Shown here one piece after another: positions 54,301 through 63,307 of a DNA stretch of 64,000 nt. Numbering within the stretch: position 1 is the stretch's first letter; each line of letters begins with the position of its first letter. The notes below the pieces were generated by a model. It did not search any database. It saw only the letters and a program-made list of their open reading frames with translations, and was not told where the DNA came from. Made by a program: the position numbers and the translations under genes. The DNA is from Streptococcus thermophilus (lineage in GTDB: Bacteria > Actinomycetota > Actinomycetes > Mycobacteriales > Mycobacteriaceae): positions 186,001-250,000 of the forward strand of contig UYIL01000003.1 of assembly GCA_900618065.1 (NCBI GenBank), read 5' to 3'.

Positions 54301-57300
54301 CAGGCACAGGTGCTGTTCAACTACTTGGGGCGCGTATCCGCAGGAGCACAAGATTTCGCTCCCGCGGGTTCCACCGGCCAACTCGGCGAGCAACGCGACC
54401 CGGACCAGCCGTTGGTCCGCGAGCTGGAGTTCAACGCGATCGCCGAAGACACCGGCGAGGGATACGTCCTGCGCACCACGATCTCCTGGGCGCGCGGCAG
54501 GATCTCCCCCGAACGGATCGACGAATTGGTCGCGCACTGGGATGTGGCATTGCGCGAGGTGGCAGCGCTTGCCGATCACGGCGTGTTGTCCGTGGGCGAC
54601 GTTGCCCCCGCACCCGTGAACTCTGCGGACCTGGCACGAATCACTGCGCAGAGCTCCGCGGAGCTGCAGGACGTGCTGCCGCTGACCCCGCTGCAGCACG
54701 GCATGTACTTCCACTCGCTATTCGAGGAATCGGCCAGCTCGTATGTGGAGCAACAGGTCTTGCGGGTGGAATGCAGCGAACCGTTTGACCGGGAGCGATT
54801 CGCCCGCGCTGCGCGTAATTTGATCCGACGCCACCCCGCACTGAGCACCCGCCCTTGGGAAACTGACGGTGGCGATGTGGTTGCCGTGATTGATCCGGGG
54901 ATTGCCGAGCATTTGCGGGTGGACTTTCGGGACGTGACGGTGCCTGCCGAGTTGGCTGGGCCTGGATTAGACGGGTGGCTCGTGCAGCGTACGGAAGAGA
55001 TTGCCGCTGATGACCTCTCGCGGGGAATCTCCTTGCAGCCGCCCGGTGATGCCGCGCCCGAGCCGCTCATGCGATGGACCGTTGTGCTCCCGACCAGTGT
55101 CGATGGTGCGGTGTGTGGCCAGGACATCGCCGTGATCCAGACGGTGCATCACCTGATCGCCGACGGATGGTCCGTGCCCATCATGCTGCGGGATCTCCTG
55201 GAGATCTACCGGGATGACGATGCCCGAATCCCGCGCTACGACCCGGACGCCGGAATGGCCGGCAGCGTGCGATGGGTGGCGCGCAGAGACGCGGAAGCCG
55301 ATATGTCCGTCTGGCGCGAGGAAATGCGCGAGGTACGCCCCACGGTGCTGTGCCCTAATCCTTCGAGTTCGCTCGAGCGCCGGGAGTTGCTGGTAGACGA
55401 TCCGCGGACTGTTGGCTTGTCTGAGCGTGCTCGGGCAGCGGGTGTGGGCCTGCCGGATGTGGTGCACGCGGCGTGGGGGCTGGTCCTTCGCACCTTGGTG
55501 GGCTGCGAACCTGGGGCTGACGTGGTGTTTGCCACTTCCGTTTCCGGCCGTGACATTCCCGTTCTTGGCGTGGCCGATGCCGTGGGCATGCAGCTCAACA
55601 CCATCCCGGTGGTCGCGCCGGGGCAATCTGATCCCACCCTGCCGGTGACCAGCATGCTGCACGCCATGGTCCATCACAACAATCAGGTCCGCGATGTGCA
55701 GCACGTCAGCCTGGCTGATATTGCCCGCGACCTGGGAACCAACGCCAGCGAACTGCTGGATACGTTGATGGTGGTGGAGGTGCCGCTATCTCCACAGGAC
55801 GTGGGCTGCCCCGGCTCGCCACTACAGGTTGCTGACGTGCGCAACAATGGCGCGCCGCACTTTCCCCTGTCCGTCGTGGTCAACCCTTCCGCTGAGCACC
55901 CACTGCGCCTGATCTACGATCCGCAGCGAATCACCGAGGTACGTGCCGAAAGGATCGCGCAGATGCTCGCGGTGAGTGTGGATTCTTTGCTGTCTGAATC
56001 CGGTGCGGTGGCGACCGTGGGTGAGGTTGCAGAGGCGTTGGGTGCGGTATCTGGTGTGGACACGCTTCCTTCTTTGTGGCGACGCAGCTTCGAGCACTCC
56101 CGCGACCGGCCCGCCCTGACCAGCATCGGAGAAGACGGTGCTGCGGAGCATTGGACCTACGAAGAACTAGACGACGCCGCTCAGCGTATACGCGCTGTGC
56201 TGGACCGGAAGGTTGCCATCCACACCCCGAGAGTAGCCCTGCTCATGGAGCGCGATGCGTGGCAGGTTGCGGCCATTCTGGCGACCACGATGTCCGCCGG
56301 CACCTACGTTCCCGTGGATCCGTTGTCCCCGCAAGCGCGGGTGGAATTGATCCTGGAGGATTGCCAGCCCGATGCCGTGCTGGTGTCTCCCAGCGCGGAA
56401 AAAATGGTCTCTGAGCTGGTAGATTGTCCCGTCCTCGTGGTCAGTGAACAGACGATGAGCGGGGAAGCGAAGCCGCCTGCGGGCCGGTCGGCAAGCGTGG
56501 CCCGTGCCAATGACATCGCCTACGTGATCTACACCTCCGGCTCCACAGGGCGGCCGAAGGGCGTGGCCGTCACACACGCCAACGTGACCGCGATGCTGGG
56601 CAATGCTCGCAGCCACGTGGAGTTTTCGCAGGAGGACGTGTGGTCGATCAGCCACAGCTTCGCCTTTGACTTTTCGGTGTGGGAGATGTGGGCAGCGCTG
56701 AGCTCCGGCGGGCGTGCCGTGGTGATGCCGTATGCGCTGATGCGCTCGCCCGAGGATGCCGCAGAGGTGTTGCGTGCCGAAGCCATCACGGTGCTGAGCC
56801 AGACCCCAACCGCCTTTGCCGCGTTGGAGCCGCACCTCGGGCAGGACTCTGCGGTGCGCACGGTGATCTTCGGCGGCGAGGCCTTGGAGGCCCGCGCGGA
56901 GGCTGCCTACTGCAGTGCTCATCCGAATGTTCGGTTTATCAACATGTATGGCATCACGGAGACGACAGTGCACGTCACAGCACACGAATGCTCCGAGAAT
57001 GCAGGGGAGGCCCGCAGCCCGATCGGCCGCCCGATGGACGGGTTGCGTACCTATGTTCTGGACGCGCAATTACAGCCGGTGCAGCCTGGAGAGACCGGCA
57101 TGATGTACGTTGCCGGGCCGCAGGTCACCGCGGGTTATTGGGGGCTTGCTTCTACCACGGCCTCCCGCTTCGTGGCCGATCCTTTCGTTGGCGGCGGCGC
57201 GCGGATGTACTGCAGCAATGACATGGCAAAGGTGCTGAACAACGGTCATCTGGATTACGTGGGCCGCGCCGATAGGCAGGTGCAGCTGCGCGGTTATCGC

Positions 57301-60300
57301 GTGGAGCTGGGGGAGATCGAGAGCGCGCTGGAGAAGGTCAGCGGTGTGCGGGAGGCCACCGTGGTGGTCGTCGATCTGCCCGAAGGCCAGGTGCCGGGTG
57401 CGTTGTTGATTACGGATTCTCGTGCCGACGCAAAGGCGATCACCTCCCGAGCTGCCGCAGCGGCCCGAGACGCGCTCCCTGCCTACATGGTTCCGCAGCT
57501 ATTCGCGGTGAGTACGCAGGTGCCGCAGACCATCAATGGCAAGCGGGATGAGCGCGCGATCCTGGACCTTCTGGGTGAGATTCCTGCTGCTCAGCAGGCT
57601 TCGGGCACCTCGGATCTGGTGGAGGCGATCTCGCAGGCAATTGCTGATGCACTTCGCTTGGACCGCGCCGAGGTGGAGCCGGACTCGGACTTCTTCCGCT
57701 TAGGTGGAGACAGTATTCTTGCCATCCGCGTTACTCACGCGCTGGCGCGCGCTGATCTCAACGTGACTCCGCGGGACTTCTTCTTGGGCCGCACGCCACG
57801 CAAGATTGCCGAGCGGGTCACGCCGCAGGCCACCCAGCAGAAAATCCAGGAAACAAGGCAGAGCCAGGAAGAAGCCCTGCCCAAGGACGGGCACCAGGAG
57901 ATCTCGGGGGCTTTCCCCATCCCGGCGATGCTGCGCAGGCAGATGGAAAGAGGCATGAGCGACCGCTTTGTGCAGGCGCGCCGCTTGGATCTGGGGCCAG
58001 TCGCTGTGGAGGACTTGGAACAGGCCCTGCAGCAGGTAGCGCAGGCACATCCGATGCTTCGTACGCGCGTGGACACCAGTTCTGCGTTCGCGCACTTTGT
58101 TGGTGCCGAGGGAGACGGCCCTATGGTTGTGCGGGCTTTGGACGTGGATGCATTGATCGATCACATCGATATTGCTGCTGGTCGTAGCGTGGTGCTCGGG
58201 TGTGTGGATGGGTACGTCAAGGCCGTTGCTCATCACGCGGTGATCGATAGCGCCAGTTGGATGATTCTGGAAGACGATCTGCGCGATGCGCTCGCAGGGC
58301 GCAGGATTCTCTCCGGGCAGGCGAGCTACAAGGATCTTTGCCTGCAAGAACTGCACGATGCTCACACCGCAGCAGCTCAGGATGCCCTGCACTGGAGTGA
58401 ACTGGCTACGCTGCCACGGCCCGTCGAGGACTCGAACCAGTGGAGTACGGATCATGTGAGCACGCTCGAAGTGAACATTGACGGACAGACCGCGCAGGTC
58501 CTGCAGAGCGTTGCACCCGACGTGATGGGTGTGGACGTTCAGGACCTCGTGGCAGGACTGGTGACCGTCGCGGTGGCTCGAACAATGGGCACGGACGCGC
58601 GGAGCTGGGCCGTGGACGTAGAAGGCCACGGACGTCCGGCTGATCATTCCTATGGTCGAACCCTCGGATGGTTTACCACCATCGCGCCGGTGGAAATCCC
58701 GTTGGCTGATCCAGCGGATGCAGCACGTGCCGCAGCGGAAATGCGCGCGCTCCACGAGGACGGCACAGCCCCGGACCGCCGCACTTATCAGGCACTGCGA
58801 TACACACACCCGCAAGGGCAGCGAACCCTGGCCCATGGGGCACAGATCCTGGTCAACTACCTCGGACGGGGAGAGACTGGCGCTGTCCTCCACGCGCCGG
58901 GCGATGCCGCCTGCCAGTGGACGGATTACCTGGTGGAGGCCGATGTGTGGTCTAGCGAGCGGGCCGTAAGCATGGAGCTGTCCGTGGTGAATGCGGTGAT
59001 TTCCGCCGAGCGTTTGCGCAGCGCCATCGGCGAGGTTGCTCGCGAGTTGCAGGAGCACGTCAGCCGCGAGCAATCCTCAGGACGCCGCGCTCCGCTGAGC
59101 GTGCTGCAGCGCGGAATCTGGTTCCAGTCACAGGTGGCAGCACCGGGTGCCTACGTTGCACAGACTGCGTTGACGTTTGACCGGAGACTGGATGCCGAGG
59201 CCGTGGTGGAAGCCTTCCGGGACACAGTGACCGTGCATCCAGCCATGGGCGCGGAGTTCCACACCGATGCTTCCGGCCAACCCGTGCAGAACTTGCCGTG
59301 GAGTGGACAGGGCATTGACCTCCCCGTCGAGACCACCGAAGGGGATCTCGAGGCGATCATGCACGCTGATCGCAGCGCGGGCATCGATCTCGCATCCGTG
59401 CCGCTGGCGAAGGCAACCATCGTCACCGGCCGAAGTGACGGACAGCCTGGCGACACGCTGCTTCTTACCTACCACCTGGTTCTGGTCGATGGTTGGTCGC
59501 GTGCAGTGATGCTGCAAACCTTCCTCGAGAGGCTGACGTTGAGGTCCGGCCAGGCCCGCACGCAGGGTGCGGGAGAGTTGGTTCCTCGCGGTTGTTCTAT
59601 TGCTGACGCCCTGCTCGAGTCCGTTGACACTCGCAAAGAGCAGGCAGATAGCGACTATTGGGTACATCGCCTAGAGACGTTGTCTCAGCCCACGCTCGTT
59701 GCCCCGCAGGCCGCGGATATCTCTTCAGAGCACGCTGGTAGCGAGTTGCCTCGCCAGGTGTTTGCCGAGGTCAGCGAGCAGCTGACCGGCGCACTGCAGG
59801 AAAAGATCCGGGCGCAGGCCGTGACGTTGACCTCCGTGGTCAACGCAGCCGTGGCCGTGGCCTTGGGTGCTGTCACAGGGGATTCGGATGTGGTGTTTGG
59901 TCAGTCTGTCAGTGGCCGCGATGCCTTGAGCGACCCCGCCATGTCTGATGTGGTGGGAGTGCTGCTCAACACAGTGCCAGTGCGAGTGACAGCTCGGCCC
60001 GGCCAGAGCATAGAAGAACTGGTCCAGGATGTTTATCGCCAGCGCATCGAGGATATGGACCACGATTCCGCGGACCTCGGCGCCATCCAGCGGCAGCTGG
60101 GGGTAGGCACGCTGTTCGATTCCATGGTGGTGGTGCAGAACTTCCTCGATCCGCAGGCAGCAGCGGAACTTCGGGAACGCCACGGGGTTGTGGAGGAGCG
60201 CGCGGAAGATTCCACGCACTTCCCTCTGACCTGGGTATTCACTCCGGGGCCGAAGCTGGGCATCAAGCTGGAATTCCGCCACGACGTGGTGGACGAGTCC

Positions 60301-62241
60301 CTCGCACATTCCGTGCTCAAGGCCGCGACCGAAGTCCTGACCGCGTTTGTGGACACACCAGAGGTCCCGCTCGCTCAGCTGGCCCAGTTGGCGCCAGCCC
60401 GAGCGGAGGATTCTTCCCCGCAAAGCACGACGGAGCAGATGGCTTCCTGGCAGAAGGCCGAAGGCATTGACCGCACCATTGCGGATGAGCTCAAGGACAC
60501 CGCCCAGCGCTTCCCAGATCGCATCGCGCTAGCGGATGACGCACAGCAGTGGACGTTCGGTGAGCTGATTGCTCGCTGTTCCGACATTGCGGAAAAGATC
60601 AAGAATTGCGGCGTGAACAGCGGCGATACTGTCGCCATTGCGGTGGAGCGCTCCGCGCATTCGGTGGTGGCTCTGCTGGGAACCCTGTGGGCAGGGGTGC
60701 GCTACGCGCCGCTTGATCTGACGCACCCCGATGGGCGGCTCCGGGTCCTCGTGGAGGACAGCCAGCCCGCAGCCGCGCTGGTGGACTCGAGTTCTCGGGA
60801 GCGCATGGAGCGGATCGGTGCGCTTCCTTGCGTCGACGTCACCACTGCCGATTCCCACGCCACCACCCACACGCCTGCGGCGGTGCCCGGGGACGATGCC
60901 TACCTGATGTACACCTCCGGATCGACCGGCAAGCCCAAGGGCGTGGTGATCAAGCATCGCGGGCTGCACAACATGCTGGACAATCACCGGCGCAAGATCT
61001 TCGCCCCAGCTGCTGCCGATGGGCGGACGTTGCGGATCGCGCATGCCATCAGCTTCGCCTTCGATATGTCGTGGGAAGAGCTGTTTTGGCTGGTGGAAGG
61101 CCACGAGGTGCGGATCTTCTCCGAGGATTTGCGACGCGATGCTGCGGCCATGGTTGAGGCCATTCGCGCGCATCAGGTGGATGTCATCAACGTCACCCCG
61201 ACCGTTGCCGAGCAGCTGCTCGCGGAGGGGATGCTGGAATCCGGCGCGCATCGCCCGCGGCTGGTGCTCTTGGGCGGCGAGGCTGTCTCGCACGGCGTGT
61301 GGGAGACCTTGCGAAAGGCCGATGACGTGCGCGGATACAACCTCTATGGACCCACCGAGTACACCATCAACGCCCTGGGTGCTGGCACGGATGAGAGCGC
61401 CACGCCCGTGATCGGAATGCCGGTGGATCGCACGGCGGCGTTCGTTTTGGACCCGTGGTTGCGCCCCGTTCCTACAGGAGCGCCGGGTGAGCTCTACCTC
61501 GCGGGCAGCGGCTTAGCGCAGGAGTATCATGGGCTCGCGGCGCGCACCGCCAGCTCCATGGTCGCCTGCCCGTGGGGCGCCCCGGGTGAGCGGATGTATC
61601 GCACGGGAGACATCGTCCGCGTGCGTGCGGATGGCATGTTCGAGTACCTCGGACGCAGCGACGATCAGGTGAAAATTCGTGGTCACCGCGTGGATCCCGG
61701 CGACGTCTCGGCCGCCGTGTCCCGCGGCGTTGATCCCCGCATCCTCCACTGCGTGACCGTTCCTGTTCGTATATCCGACGCCACACTCCTGGCCTGTCAC
61801 CTCGTGGCCCCACAACTGCGCGATGCGGACCAGGGGGAGCGGCAGAGTTTCCTGACTGGCGTGCGTAATGCATTGCGCGAGGAACTGCCCAGCTACATGA
61901 TCCCGGATCGATGGTCGATCGTGGATGAGTTGCCGGTGACGTCGAATGGAAAGACCGACCTTGCTGCACTGGGTGAGGGAGAAAGGATCACGGAGAAGGG
62001 CCGCGAACCGGCGAACGAAACCGAGGAGATCACGGCGGAGCTGTTTGCCGAATCGCTAGATATTGAGCCCGAGGACGTGCCGGTGGATGCTGATTACTTT
62101 GACATGGGTGGGCACTCCATGGCGGTCATCAAGCTCTGCGCACTGCTGCGTGGAGAGCTGGGAGTGGAGGTTGGCGTGCGCGAATTCTACGGTCTGCGGA
62201 CAGTCGAGCGCGTGGCGGAGTTTGTGGAGGCGCGCTCGTAG
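51385..62241 (+). CDS. Three-module NRPS, coelichelin synthetase-like (A-T-E, C-A-T-E, C-A-T)
   Basis: 3618 residues, GTG start. Domains: A1 50-545, T1 with Ser578 (GGDS), E1 600-1090 (HHLVVDGVSW), C2 1095-1540 (HHLIADG), A2 1560-2055, T2 with Ser2110 (GGDS), E2 2165-2565 (HHAVIDSASW), C3 2565-3010, A3 3030-3535, T3 with Ser3578 (GGHS). No thioesterase or reductase. Pocket residues read by eye: A1 DINYWGGIGK, A2 DFWSIGMVHK, A3 DMENLGLINK, which I recall as codes for formyl-hydroxyornithine, threonine (N to S at one site) and hydroxyornithine. This equals the layout of CchH of S. coelicolor. C3 reads HLVLVDG, so its second motif histidine is Leu2698. Release likely needs the separate esterase. 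Confidence 0.93.
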   Translation: MPTRSSAHTPFSSGDTLASRDGGAVIGHGRSEQDRIAQQRIWNDTDQDRDRPDLISLLLQHAQETPDALAVVDDRHRLTYAQLVAHATAVARNLREHGIDAGQSVGISLPRSAEMVVGIVATLLAGGSFVPLDPSWPQARRESVTHDASLSFVLTPDNCALTEDALFDLDATRELFTPPSTDSVAYVIFTSGSTGRPKGAMIRHGAIVERLLWQRDQILFFGRDDASLFKAPLAFDISINEIFLPLVCGGRVVVAAPGVEQDPQRLARLIHREGVTFAYLVSSVLDVMLKQAEGTNLLDSLRHVWCGGEMLTQALFRRFRQQLAIPLYHGYGPAEATIGVSHVIYRDDEDRLNTSIGVANPNCRLYVLDEHLRVVPDQEIGELYVAGFLLAKGYINAPGLTASRFVADVFASDGTRMYRTGDLVRRHNDGSLEFVGRADNQVKIRGMRLELEDVESALVGHPDVEAASVIAREGRLLGYVTVTAGLVGAAIRSWCAEVLPEYMVPAIITVMDELPRTANGKVDRKALPEPDWSSLTDAPADAERDGETVALLAEAMAEALGVSAVGAETDFFDIGGDSLRAITLVSALGRRGVEVSVGDIFSARTPQQLARCAEERGTFVQDPDDEPTGEVQSLPILRWFDSITDHVDGFIQSVEFSVPEDVDAQLAGRMVADVLQAHPALRARVQRNPLRLELPEESAEEAVAIHPTTDIAALSELLDPAVGVVVAAGLVPGRLRLVVHHLVVDGVSWNIIGEDLAAAYRGEQLAPERTSLRRWTQLLQQAVDTGEFAEDANSSLPPLPSADEPLRDPQVPALADSPEKAPTVREERSVVHEASVQITDELLGAVPHAFRTGANSVLLTALSVALARWRRNKQTWTLVEMEGHGRETRFVPGPQGREADLSRTVGWFTCLYPMLIDPTRAAVQEASTEVEGSIAPLALALNAVKDQLAAIPGNGVPYQAHTWLHQSAKTPPQAQVLFNYLGRVSAGAQDFAPAGSTGQLGEQRDPDQPLVRELEFNAIAEDTGEGYVLRTTISWARGRISPERIDELVAHWDVALREVAALADHGVLSVGDVAPAPVNSADLARITAQSSAELQDVLPLTPLQHGMYFHSLFEESASSYVEQQVLRVECSEPFDRERFARAARNLIRRHPALSTRPWETDGGDVVAVIDPGIAEHLRVDFRDVTVPAELAGPGLDGWLVQRTEEIAADDLSRGISLQPPGDAAPEPLMRWTVVLPTSVDGAVCGQDIAVIQTVHHLIADGWSVPIMLRDLLEIYRDDDARIPRYDPDAGMAGSVRWVARRDAEADMSVWREEMREVRPTVLCPNPSSSLERRELLVDDPRTVGLSERARAAGVGLPDVVHAAWGLVLRTLVGCEPGADVVFATSVSGRDIPVLGVADAVGMQLNTIPVVAPGQSDPTLPVTSMLHAMVHHNNQVRDVQHVSLADIARDLGTNASELLDTLMVVEVPLSPQDVGCPGSPLQVADVRNNGAPHFPLSVVVNPSAEHPLRLIYDPQRITEVRAERIAQMLAVSVDSLLSESGAVATVGEVAEALGAVSGVDTLPSLWRRSFEHSRDRPALTSIGEDGAAEHWTYEELDDAAQRIRAVLDRKVAIHTPRVALLMERDAWQVAAILATTMSAGTYVPVDPLSPQARVELILEDCQPDAVLVSPSAEKMVSELVDCPVLVVSEQTMSGEAKPPAGRSASVARANDIAYVIYTSGSTGRPKGVAVTHANVTAMLGNARSHVEFSQEDVWSISHSFAFDFSVWEMWAALSSGGRAVVMPYALMRSPEDAAEVLRAEAITVLSQTPTAFAALEPHLGQDSAVRTVIFGGEALEARAEAAYCSAHPNVRFINMYGITETTVHVTAHECSENAGEARSPIGRPMDGLRTYVLDAQLQPVQPGETGMMYVAGPQVTAGYWGLASTTASRFVADPFVGGGARMYCSNDMAKVLNNGHLDYVGRADRQVQLRGYRVELGEIESALEKVSGVREATVVVVDLPEGQVPGALLITDSRADAKAITSRAAAAARDALPAYMVPQLFAVSTQVPQTINGKRDERAILDLLGEIPAAQQASGTSDLVEAISQAIADALRLDRAEVEPDSDFFRLGGDSILAIRVTHALARADLNVTPRDFFLGRTPRKIAERVTPQATQQKIQETRQSQEEALPKDGHQEISGAFPIPAMLRRQMERGMSDRFVQARRLDLGPVAVEDLEQALQQVAQAHPMLRTRVDTSSAFAHFVGAEGDGPMVVRALDVDALIDHIDIAAGRSVVLGCVDGYVKAVAHHAVIDSASWMILEDDLRDALAGRRILSGQASYKDLCLQELHDAHTAAAQDALHWSELATLPRPVEDSNQWSTDHVSTLEVNIDGQTAQVLQSVAPDVMGVDVQDLVAGLVTVAVARTMGTDARSWAVDVEGHGRPADHSYGRTLGWFTTIAPVEIPLADPADAARAAAEMRALHEDGTAPDRRTYQALRYTHPQGQRTLAHGAQILVNYLGRGETGAVLHAPGDAACQWTDYLVEADVWSSERAVSMELSVVNAVISAERLRSAIGEVARELQEHVSREQSSGRRAPLSVLQRGIWFQSQVAAPGAYVAQTALTFDRRLDAEAVVEAFRDTVTVHPAMGAEFHTDASGQPVQNLPWSGQGIDLPVETTEGDLEAIMHADRSAGIDLASVPLAKATIVTGRSDGQPGDTLLLTYHLVLVDGWSRAVMLQTFLERLTLRSGQARTQGAGELVPRGCSIADALLESVDTRKEQADSDYWVHRLETLSQPTLVAPQAADISSEHAGSELPRQVFAEVSEQLTGALQEKIRAQAVTLTSVVNAAVAVALGAVTGDSDVVFGQSVSGRDALSDPAMSDVVGVLLNTVPVRVTARPGQSIEELVQDVYRQRIEDMDHDSADLGAIQRQLGVGTLFDSMVVVQNFLDPQAAAELRERHGVVEERAEDSTHFPLTWVFTPGPKLGIKLEFRHDVVDESLAHSVLKAATEVLTAFVDTPEVPLAQLAQLAPARAEDSSPQSTTEQMASWQKAEGIDRTIADELKDTAQRFPDRIALADDAQQWTFGELIARCSDIAEKIKNCGVNSGDTVAIAVERSAHSVVALLGTLWAGVRYAPLDLTHPDGRLRVLVEDSQPAAALVDSSSRERMERIGALPCVDVTTADSHATTHTPAAVPGDDAYLMYTSGSTGKPKGVVIKHRGLHNMLDNHRRKIFAPAAADGRTLRIAHAISFAFDMSWEELFWLVEGHEVRIFSEDLRRDAAAMVEAIRAHQVDVINVTPTVAEQLLAEGMLESGAHRPRLVLLGGEAVSHGVWETLRKADDVRGYNLYGPTEYTINALGAGTDESATPVIGMPVDRTAAFVLDPWLRPVPTGAPGELYLAGSGLAQEYHGLAARTASSMVACPWGAPGERMYRTGDIVRVRADGMFEYLGRSDDQVKIRGHRVDPGDVSAAVSRGVDPRILHCVTVPVRISDATLLACHLVAPQLRDADQGERQSFLTGVRNALREELPSYMIPDRWSIVDELPVTSNGKTDLAALGEGERITEKGREPANETEEITAELFAESLDIEPEDVPVDADYFDMGGHSMAVIKLCALLRGELGVEVGVREFYGLRTVERVAEFVEARS

Positions 62242-62243
62242 AT

Positions 62244-63248
62244 TCAGCCCAGCAATTCGGCGAGTGCCGGGATGATCCCGTGGCGCCACATCGCAGGGTC
62301 GTGGCCACCGGGCGTGCGGTGATTGGTGGTGGGAAAGCCGCGGCGTGTCAGGGCATCGGCCACTGCATCCACGTGTCGTTGCATGGGCGGCTCTTCTGCA
62401 CCGCACGTCAGTACGATGCGTGCCAGACCGGAGCCACTGTGAGCCGCAGGATTTTCGAGTGAGGGGCCAGTGAGCTGTGCGGCAATGTCGCCTCCTGCGG
62501 GCCCGTCCGAGAGCGTGTCCGCGAGCTCTGCAGAACGGTCAGCGGACCACCAGACGGCAGGGGACTGGGCGATGGCTCCTTTGATTGCAGGCGTGGTTTC
62601 GGTGGAAGCCGTAAGAGCTGCGCGCAGGGCGGAGAGACCGCCGAAGCTTTGCCCCACCAGGACTATGTGGCTGCTGTTGATGATCGGCGGAAGCTCGGTG
62701 GCCAGTGCGCTGGCGAATGTTTGGGAGGTGTACTCCTCGCTGCGGTCTTTGGCTGCCGGCAGGAAGACGCGGTTGATCTGGGGGATAAGCCCTGCCGTGA
62801 CTGCCCGGTCCAGTGCGCCCGTGAGGTCATGCAGATGGATCCAGTCATCGCCATCCAAAAACACCACGGTGGTATCCGCACCGCGGTCATCGAGGCGCGC
62901 GGTGCAGCGCCTGCCGAATACCTTCCGGTCGATGGACAGGCGTGCGCCGGGCAAGTCCGCGATGACTTCTGGGGAGCGAGGCGGCCAGAGTGTCTGGTCC
63001 ACAGAATCGCCGCTCAATAGGCTCGCCTGTGGGCCTGCGCCGTGTGCGTTATGTGGATCGGGATATTTCAGCTCGCCGGATTGAAAGCTATAGGTCACTG
63101 CTGAGTGCGCCGGGATGCGCACATCGACGGTGGACATCGATTCGGTGAGCTCGACGTTCGAGCGGTAGGGGTCCGGGAAAACGAGGGCTTCCGCATCCGC
63201 GGGCACCGAGATTCGGTGAAGGGTGGTCACGTCCGGGGAGTCTGGCAT
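62244..63248 (-). CDS. Siderophore-type esterase (Fes/IroE-like, CchJ-like)
   Basis: 334 residues. A beta-rich N-terminal domain (about 1-110) precedes an alpha-beta hydrolase of the enterochelin esterase family: VVFLDGDDW, nucleophile elbow VGQSFGG with Ser201, and His in PGGHDPAMW. No signal peptide, so cytoplasmic. In the coelichelin cluster an esterase of this kind is proposed to release the peptide from the thioesterase-less NRPS; hydrolysis of the imported ferric siderophore is the alternative. Convergent with the NRPS, 2 bases between stops; divergent from the formyltransferase across an iron box. Confidence 0.85.
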   Translation of the reverse strand: MPDSPDVTTLHRISVPADAEALVFPDPYRSNVELTESMSTVDVRIPAHSAVTYSFQSGELKYPDPHNAHGAGPQASLLSGDSVDQTLWPPRSPEVIADLPGARLSIDRKVFGRRCTARLDDRGADTTVVFLDGDDWIHLHDLTGALDRAVTAGLIPQINRVFLPAAKDRSEEYTSQTFASALATELPPIINSSHIVLVGQSFGGLSALRAALTASTETTPAIKGAIAQSPAVWWSADRSAELADTLSDGPAGGDIAAQLTGPSLENPAAHSGSGLARIVLTCGAEEPPMQRHVDAVADALTRRGFPTTNHRTPGGHDPAMWRHGIIPALAELLG

Positions 63249-63278
63249 GAAAATTGCGCCACTTTCATCATTGACTAC

Positions 63279-63297
63279 ATAGGTAAACCTAAGCTAA
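63279..63297. promoter_or_regulatory. DtxR-type iron box between the esterase and formyltransferase genes
   Basis: ATAGGTAAACCTAAGCTAA matches the DtxR consensus at 15 of 19 positions. It ends 10 bases before the formyltransferase ATG and 30 bases from the esterase start, so one site could repress both divergent genes. Confidence 0.7.
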
Positions 63298-63307
63298 CAT
63301 CCCCTGC

